Source: Beroe ovata (taxonomy: Eukaryota > Ctenophora > Nuda > Beroida > Beroidae). Taken from it: a stretch of 11,589 nucleotides of DNA. Where the stretch lies: NCBI GenBank assembly GCA_946803715.1, contig CAMPET010000318.1, positions 64,489 through 76,077 of the forward strand, read 5' to 3'. The translations under genes were made by a program, and so were the position numbers. The notes beneath the pieces were generated by a model. That model did no database searches and had not been told where the DNA came from. It was given only the letters and a program-made list of their open reading frames with translations. Below, in pieces: positions 7,448 through 11,589 of the stretch; within the stretch, counting starts at the first letter, position 1; each line of letters starts with the position of its first letter.

Positions 7448-7663
7448 TGGCAGGGTCATTGTTAAATTTGGTAAACCAGATGTTGCAGAAATTGTTCTAG
7501 GTGGTAGATCTGATATTGTTGGAAGCTCAGATCGGGTAGACAAAGTTGATCTAAGTGGTAAAAGAGATGTTGTTGGCAGAAAAGATCGAGTTGTGGAAGA
7601 TTGTTTAGGTGGTAAAACTGTTGTAGAGCAACCAGATCGAGTTGTGGAGGTTGATCTAGGTGA
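7448..7663 (-). repeat. Four 18-residue Ser/Thr/Pro repeats (54 bp each)
   Basis: Translated on the minus strand, bases 7663-7448 give four consecutive imperfect 18-residue units. They begin SPRSTSTTRS, PKQSSTTRSF, LRSTLSTRSE and PRTISATSGL, and each ends in LP. The units link the N-terminal region to the kinase domain of the alpha-kinase gene and are likely disordered and rich in possible phosphorylation or O-glycan sites. The in-frame repeat supports this frame as once coding. Confidence 0.75.
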
Positions 7664-7680
7664 AAAAACTTTTTCTACTG

Positions 7681-7769
7681 CTGATAATGAGTCATAAGCA
7701 GTAGAAAAAGAACGGTGGAGTGTAGATGGGGCTCTTCGTTGTGGTGATACACATAAATGAATTGCTTAC
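7681..7769 (-). other. Predicted 89-nt intron of the alpha-kinase gene
   Basis: On the minus strand a donor GTAAGC (7769-7764) and an acceptor TCATTATCAG (ending 7681), preceded by a pyrimidine-rich tract and a branch-like TTATGAC, bound an 89-nt segment. Its removal joins ...GAG CTG AAG ATG T to CA GTA GAA in frame (phase 1). This passes the stop that otherwise ends the N-terminal frame and enters the repeat linker. The size matches the 93-nt intron of the NOX5-like gene. Confidence 0.75.
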
Positions 7770-8082
7770 ACATCTTCAGCTCTGCATCAGTTGTAACGTC
7801 AGGAACCTTAAGAGTTTTCTTAACTGTAAATGGACCCTGAAATTTTAATTTCACTCTGATCTGAGCTCGTAAGAGATTTAGAAGGTTTTCTTCAATCATG
7901 ATGAACTCTCTGTTTCCAAAAGCTTTGAAATCCTTCCCCTTTTTTCTACATGCAGAAACTTCATACACATTCTTTGGCGGTTTGTCTTTCGGCTTAAGAT
8001 ATCCTTTCAATTTATTTTTACGCTCATCACGAACCTTATTCAGGTATTCTTCTACTGAAATCGGACTGTTCCTCCATTGAAC
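7770..8082 (-). CDS. N-terminal exon of the alpha-kinase gene, unrecognised region
   Basis: An acceptor CTGAACATAG (ending 8083 on the minus strand) opens an exon of 313 nt. Its frame begins with VQWRNSPISVEEYL and continues with KKGKDFKAFGNREFIMIE and AQIRVKLKFQGPF, and it ends at the GTAAGC donor. The first part is charged and Lys-rich (residues 1-50), and the second is a mix of strands and helices. I do not recognise the domain. The start codon is not in this exon as drawn: the frame runs into the acceptor, so at least one upstream exon must lie beyond 8085. A donor-like GTAAATACG lies at about 8181-8173 on this strand, but the frame before it closes quickly, so the first exon is unresolved. 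Confidence 0.65.
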
Positions 8083-8267
8083 CTATGTTCAGAAATGTTT
8101 TATGTAACATGATTCATTAATACATGTAAAACATCACGATATGTAATGATTGTGATGTCCTGTGATAAAAAACGTATTTACCACCAAGTTGAACCAATGA
8201 TTTTATGAAAATGTCGATTGTAGCTTTATTCAAGATTCCAGATCGAGAATGATCACAGGAACACGTC

Positions 8268-8460
8268 TGACGTCATCCAGTGTGTGTGGTCGATGATTTA
8301 GTGCAAAACAGAAACATATGCAAGATTTGACTATCATTGCGCGTGCATCAAACTGCACGTGCAACTCATGTCTCTCGTATCAACCGGCAGAGAGCAACTT
8401 AATCAAAAAGTATAATGAGAATTGAGTTTACAGGCTGCTACTTTTTGCACGTGCAACTCG
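8268..8460. promoter_or_regulatory. Probable regulatory region: CRE and paired E-box 14-mers
   Basis: A perfect CRE palindrome TGACGTCA is at 8268-8275. The 14-mer TGCACGTGCAACTC, with the palindromic core TGCACGTGCA around an E-box CACGTG, occurs at 8354-8367 and again at 8446-8459, same orientation, 92 bp apart. The stretch is upstream of the minus-strand alpha-kinase exons and downstream of the tandem gene family, where a promoter could lie. Binding by bZIP and bHLH factors is inferred from core sequences only. Confidence 0.4.
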
Positions 8461-8605
8461 TACGCTACTATAGCAACTCGCAGTACGCGGTAAGCGCACA
8501 AAAAACATAATAATAGTAATGATAATAAAAGAGAGAATGCCAAATTATAATAGGGATAGAAAGAACTCATTCAAACTGACATAATACTGAAATAGTCCGT
8601 ACATT

Positions 8606-8928
8606 TTAACGATCCCGTGTAACTGTTTCAGTTACATTCTCCAAATCCGCCGCTGGTCTCACTATGAAGTGTAAGGTAGAAAGGGACTTGTGGAGTCGCC
8701 CTGCAGTCTCTTCGGAGGGCGTCTCAACAAACTCCCTCACTCACCCGGTGCTGGATACACAGTCCTGCAGCCTGTCGTCCCCTCCTATTCCCCACACCAC
8801 AGCTCCGGATCACCTGTAGAACCTGTGTTGTCCAGCTGTCTCCTATTGACGTCTGTAGTGTCCTACAGCCAACATCAAGCGTCAAGGACTCCTGCAGAAG
8901 CTCCCTCTGGAAGCGGGCCCTGATGGTG
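8606..8928 (-). pseudogene. Tandem family copy 1, truncated remnant
   Basis: This copy keeps only the C-terminal half of the family protein (from the TIRARFQRELL motif to VTRD and a TAA at 8608-8606). At 8928 it is joined directly to the 3' flank of the next unit, so about the first 100 residues, start codon and promoter are missing. Compared with copies 2 and 3 it also lacks 23 bp at about 8738, which shifts the frame just after CIQHR, and 9 bp encoding part of the TPLxL motif. It cannot make the family protein. Confidence 0.85.
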
Positions 8929-9051
8929 GGCTACAGATTTCCTACAAGTGATCCCTTCCCACAAGAAATACTAACAATTCATTCAACATCAGAAGTACAC
9001 AACAGAAAGAATTCATTCTTACTGACATTTCACTGATATTGTCCTTAAATC

Positions 9052-9703
9052 CTAACTATCCCGTGTAACTGTACCGGTTACATTCTCCAAATCCGCCGCT
9101 GTTCTCACTAGGAAGTACAGAGTTGCAAGGGACTTGTGGAGTCGCCCTGCAGTCTCTTCGGAGGGCGTCTCAACAAATTCCCTCAGCCGGACCCCGTGTG
9201 TCATGGCACTCATCCGGTGCCGGATACACAGTCCTGCAGCCTGTCGTCCCCTCCTATTCCCCACACCACAGCTCCGGATCACCTGTAGAACCTGTGTTGT
9301 CCAGTCTCCTATTGACGTCTGCTGTGTCCTACAGGCAACATCGAGCTCCAACGGCGTCAAGGACTCCTGCAGAAGCTCCCTCTGGAAGCGGGCCCTGATG
9401 GTGTCCAGTGTCCATCTGAGACAGGATAGCACGGATCGCAGGTACCTCCCAGAAACCGTCAGGAACGTCCCTCTTCGGCTCTATCCTCACTCCCTGCTTG
9501 GTCTCGAACTCTCTTGGATGCCTGATCAGCAGCTCCGGACCAAACAGGGAGTTGACCATCATGAGGATCGCCGCTGGTAGCAAGCCTCCCTGGGGTGGAA
9601 TCTGATCCTCTCGTGTCCTTCCAACTGTCGAGGTAGCAGGGACAAAGATCATGGATCGAAAACGCCGACGAGAAGAACGATGTGAGATGCGAGGATGCTT
9701 CAT
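9052..9703 (-). pseudogene. Tandem family copy 2, broken by a 7-bp duplication
   Basis: The frame starts at the ATG 9703 (MKHPRISHRSS) and follows the intact copy through VPATSTVG, AAILMMVNSLFGPELL, ETKQGVRIEP and DVPDGFWE. At 9401-9414 the plus strand has GTGTCCA twice, where copy 3 has a single corresponding heptamer. The extra 7 bp shift the frame. Downstream the old frame resumes at TIRARFQRELL and runs to VTRDS and the TAG at 9054-9052. The two pieces together match copy 3 at roughly 80% of residues by eye. Substitutions after the shift still look conservative, so the break is recent or is an assembly fault. Confidence 0.85.
9401..9414. repeat. 7-bp tandem duplication GTGTCCA x2
   Basis: GTGTCCAGTGTCCA stands where the intact copy has one corresponding heptamer (near 10678-10686, GGTTTCCAT). 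It is the single cause of the frame break in copy 2. Confidence 0.9.
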
Positions 9704-9752
9704 TTTCAACAAACGTCTGCTGCTACTGCTACCTCTGACATCCGGACATTAT

Positions 9753-9760
9753 CTTATATT
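9753..9760 (-). promoter_or_regulatory. TATA-like box of copy 2
   Basis: The minus strand reads AATATAAG, about 50 bp before the ATG at 9703 and at the position equivalent to the better TATATAAG of copy 3. It carries one change from the copy 3 box. Confidence 0.45.
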
Positions 9761-9960
9761 CTGCTCACAAGTTTTCAAGGGACCTCATCACAGTCCATCA
9801 GATCTCCCCATCCCGCAACTCTATCCCAATCAGTCTGGGCCTCATAGACCAGTTAACCTTAAATATGATCCCTCATTCGCCACAGACAATGTCTAACACT
9901 CCCTCCTCATAATCCCAATCAGGACTCCTCCATTGCATGTGACGAATATTTGAGATTTGA

Positions 9961-9977
9961 AAATATCTAGGATATTT
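9961..9977. repeat. Conserved upstream inverted repeat, copy 2
   Basis: AAATATC TAG GATATTT is a perfect 7-bp inverted repeat with a 3-nt centre. It lies about 260 bp upstream of the copy 2 start. A matching structure (AAAATAT GTAGA ATATTTT) lies at 11249-11267 before copy 3, each about 25 bp from an ATTGCATG word. Confidence 0.55.
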
Positions 9978-9995
9978 GCACAAACTTTATATTGG

Positions 9996-10207
9996 GAGTT
10001 GATTTACTTTACCGGTTAACTCGAAATATTGCGAAATGTTGATATGATTGATTTTTTATGATAGGGAGAGAAGATCGTGAGAGATAGTCACACGTGTGAA
10101 TCACGCATGTGAATCCCGTCTATAGGGCCCATAAATGTCTCGATCCCGATAGGGTCGGGGGAGTGTTTTGGAGATGGTCAGATATAGACATTAGNAACAC
10201 AACGCCT
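9996..10207. other. Spacer between units 2 and 3
   Basis: About 210 bp not shared with the other units, with one N (10195). It has TGTGAATCACGCATGTGAATC-like near-repeats (CACGTGTGAATC and CGCATGTGAATC at about 10092-10115) and a GATCCCGATAGGGTC half-palindrome. No gene seen. Confidence 0.5.
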
Positions 10208-10330
10208 CAGAAAGGCTACAGATTTCCTACAAGTAATCCCATCCCACAAGAAATACTAAAAAATTGTTTCAACATTGTTTCAAAAGTACACCACAAAAGA
10301 ATTCAATCATACTGGTATTGTCCTGATTTC

Positions 10331-10975
10331 CTAACTATCCCGTGTCACTGTAACGGTCACGTTCTCCAAATCTGCTGCGGGTCTCACAAGGAAGTACAGT
10401 GTGGCAAGGGACTTATGGAGTCGCTTTGCAGTCTCCTCAGAGGGCATGTCAACAAATTCCTTCAGCCGGACCACGTGTGTCATGGCACTCATCCGGTGCC
10501 GGATACACAACCCTGCAGCCTGTCGTCCCCTCCTATTCCCCACACCAGAGCTCCGGATAACCTCTAGTACCTGCTTTGTCCAGTCATCCAATGATGTCCG
10601 CAGTGTCAGACACGCGACATTTAGCGATAACGGCGTCAAGGACTCCTCCAATAGGTCCCTCTGGAAGCGGGCCCTTATGGTTTCCATTTGACCAAGGATA
10701 CGTCGGACCGCAGGTGCCTCCCAGAAACCGTCAGGAACGTCCCTCATGGGCTCGATCCTCACTCCCTGTTTGGTCTCGAAATCTCCTGGACGCCTGGTCA
10801 GTAGCTCCGGACCAAACAGGGAGTTAACCATCATAAGGATCGCCGCCGGTAGAAAGCCTCCAGGGGGTGACATCTGCTCCGTTCGTGGCCTCCCAACTGT
10901 TGAGGTAGGAGGGACGTATATCGTGGATTGAATGCGAGGACGAGAAGAACGACGTGTTCTGCGAGGTTGCTTCAT
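10331..10975 (-). CDS. Tandem family copy 3, intact unrecognised basic protein
   Basis: This is the only intact member: 214 residues in one exon from the ATG at 10975 to the TAG at 10333-10331. The N-terminus is strongly basic (KQPRRTRRSSRPR, about residues 2-15) and looks like a nuclear localisation signal. The rest appears mostly helical: AAILMMVNSLFGPELL (about 44-59), a DVPDGFWEAPAVRRIL turn-helix, RARFQRDLLEESLTPL, a WTKQVLEVIRSSGVGN helix and a basic RRGRQAAGL segment, ending in VTVTVTRDS. There is no signal peptide, membrane span or catalytic motif I recognise. An upstream ATG (11026) would add 17 residues, but copy 2 does not keep that frame, and a TATATAAG at 11045-11038 would place the transcript start near 11010, after it. 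A nuclear or nucleic-acid-binding role is only an inference from composition. Confidence 0.7.
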   Translation of the reverse strand: MKQPRRTRRSSRPRIQSTIYVPPTSTVGRPRTEQMSPPGGFLPAAILMMVNSLFGPELLTRRPGDFETKQGVRIEPMRDVPDGFWEAPAVRRILGQMETIRARFQRDLLEESLTPLSLNVACLTLRTSLDDWTKQVLEVIRSSGVGNRRGRQAAGLCIRHRMSAMTHVVRLKEFVDMPSEETAKRLHKSLATLYFLVRPAADLENVTVTVTRDS

Positions 10976-11037
10976 TCTTTCCACAAGTACAAGTGCAATG
11001 GTCTGCTGCAACAATGCTTCTGACATCGGGATATTCC

Positions 11038-11045
11038 CTTATATA
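11038..11045 (-). promoter_or_regulatory. TATA box of copy 3
   Basis: The minus strand reads TATATAAG, a canonical TATA box, 63 bp before the ATG at 10975. Transcripts would be expected to start about 30 bp downstream, near 11010. Confidence 0.55.
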
Positions 11046-11248
11046 CTCCTCACCAGTCATCAACGAATCCCATCACAATCCATCCATTCTCCCTAATTGC
11101 AACTCTACCCCAATCAGACTGGACCTCATTACCATCCACCTCAAATTCGACCCCTAATTCGTCAAGACAATGTCTAATGAACACTTCCTCCTAGTAACCC
11201 ATTTCATGACCTGAAATCCCCCATTGCATGAAGTATATATGAACTATG

Positions 11249-11267
11249 AAAATATGTAGAATATTTT
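11249..11267. repeat. Conserved upstream inverted repeat, copy 3
   Basis: AAAATAT (11249-11255), a 5-nt centre GTAGA and ATATTTT (11261-11267) form a perfect 7-bp inverted repeat about 275 bp upstream of the copy 3 start, at the place equivalent to the 9961-9977 repeat. The arms are preserved although the central bases differ. Confidence 0.55.
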
Positions 11268-11300
11268 CACAAATTTTACTGAGGGAGTTGAAGAAACTCA

Positions 11301-11589
11301 GTTATTCTAGACCTGAAAACATTTAAGATATCCCACAATCTTTGCCCAGGGACTTTTGATTTTATTCATGCACAACTTAAAGATGGATGTTGGGAAAACA
11401 CTTGAAAACTTTTCTGATGTGACCATGTACACCAGTTTGAGGGCCACTCCCAAACCCTCGATGATTACGAATAAGTTTATTGTTGTTTAAGTATTTTCAA
11501 CTTTCTGTACAGTGGTAAGAGCTGTTGGTTGCCCTTTTTGCAACATTTCTAATACAGTCACATTGTGGTCGAAGTACTTTGCTTGTCCA
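11301..11589. other. Right edge, nothing recognised
   Basis: About 290 bp beyond the end of the third unit, AT-rich with no open frame, repeat or element recognised. A further unit or upstream exon could start outside the window. Confidence 0.5.

Larger units (their letters stand above)
6552..7680 (-). pseudogene. Alpha-kinase domain region (frameshifted or mis-assembled)
   Basis: The minus strand encodes an atypical alpha-kinase (MHCK/EF2 kinase/TRPM6-7 family), Ser/Thr kinases unrelated in sequence to ordinary kinases. After a Ser/Thr/Pro linker, the N-lobe glycine strand reads EAEGTFKKVYKF (about 7294-7260). A helical segment follows (7063-6933), then IEKYMSGSLVK with NNDG (6926-6876). 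The C-lobe has FSHFVY (6830), LDIQ, LTDVEI (6743), AGNLG and FFQQHVCYCSC (6656-6624), ending at TGA 6554-6552. The likely zinc ligands His (6824), His (6644), Cys (6638) and Cys (6626), and the Asp of LTD (6737), are present. The C-lobe frame differs from the upstream frame: a single-base shift at about 6930 is needed, and the upstream frame meets TAG at 6925. Two more stops (7174, 7105) would vanish if 7208-7065 is an intron. The ATP-binding Lys was not assigned. It is either a pseudogene or an assembly error. Confidence 0.75.
8555..11300 (-). repeat. Three tandem units of a duplicated gene
   Basis: Related segments lie in direct order: unit 1 about 8555-8928 (truncated), unit 2 about 8929-9995, unit 3 about 10208-11300. 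Units 2 and 3 are each near 1.07-1.09 kb and match from the 3' flank (GGCTACAGATTTCCTACAAG) through the gene to the far 5' flank (ATTGCATG...GGGAGTTGA). Similarity covers noncoding flanks as well as the reading frame, so the units arose by segmental tandem duplication. Between units 2 and 3 there are about 210 bp of unrelated sequence. Confidence 0.9.

Noticed and set aside
8161-8260. First exon of the alpha-kinase gene ending at GTAAATACG (about 8173-8181, minus strand)
   Set aside because: The phase compatible with the next exon hits TAA within a few codons, and the long open phase runs into a stop after joining.
8690-10827. Plus-strand ORFs across the tandem units
   Set aside because: They are antisense shadows: the minus-strand frame is conserved among copies, and the plus-strand frames mirror it.
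10331-10975. BEN-domain assignment of the tandem family
   Set aside because: The SLFGPELL...helix pattern is vaguely similar, but key conserved positions could not be matched; no reliable assignment.

Overview
The window looks like nuclear DNA of an invertebrate animal. Genes are split by short introns (about 89-93 nt, GT...AG). There is a (CA)n microsatellite, three isolated N bases (1106, 7028, 10195), broken transposable elements, and genes of animal type: an NADPH oxidase 5-like tail, a seven-transmembrane receptor and an alpha-kinase. Compact introns and lineage-specific genes would fit a sponge or another early-branching animal, but the sequence alone does not fix the phylum.

Layout. 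1-724 (+): last three visible exons of a NOX5-like NADPH oxidase, identified from its C-terminal NADPH-binding half. 817-1470: a roughly 200-bp segment present twice 289 bp apart, with five tandem 14-mers between the copies and an imperfect inverted repeat beyond them. 1999-3000 (+): an intact intronless rhodopsin-family-like receptor with a 14-bp palindrome identical to the CRE-type Maf recognition element 66 bp before its ATG. 3001-4129: no gene recognised, but two inverted-repeat structures. 4130-5772: dead transposons, namely a MULE-type transposase on the minus strand broken in several frames, abutting a decayed Ty3/Gypsy pol 3' end on the plus strand that is interrupted by a region with an 11-bp minisatellite. 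6552-8082 (-): a multi-exon alpha-kinase (atypical MHCK/EF2K family) gene with an unrecognised N-terminal region, an 18-residue Ser/Thr/Pro repeat linker and a C-terminal kinase domain. At least one frameshift breaks it. 8240-8470: probable regulatory DNA with a perfect CRE and two copies of an E-box-centred 14-mer. 8555-11300 (-): three tandem units of an unrecognised single-exon gene family. One copy is intact (214 aa), one is frameshifted by a 7-bp tandem duplication, and one is truncated. The two long copies share a TATA-like box and an upstream inverted repeat.

No operon-like cooperation is implied. The genes are independent eukaryotic units, and the signalling flavour (oxidase, receptor, kinase) may be coincidence. 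The most original material is the tandem gene family at the right end and the alpha-kinase gene with its novel N-terminal region and repeat linker.
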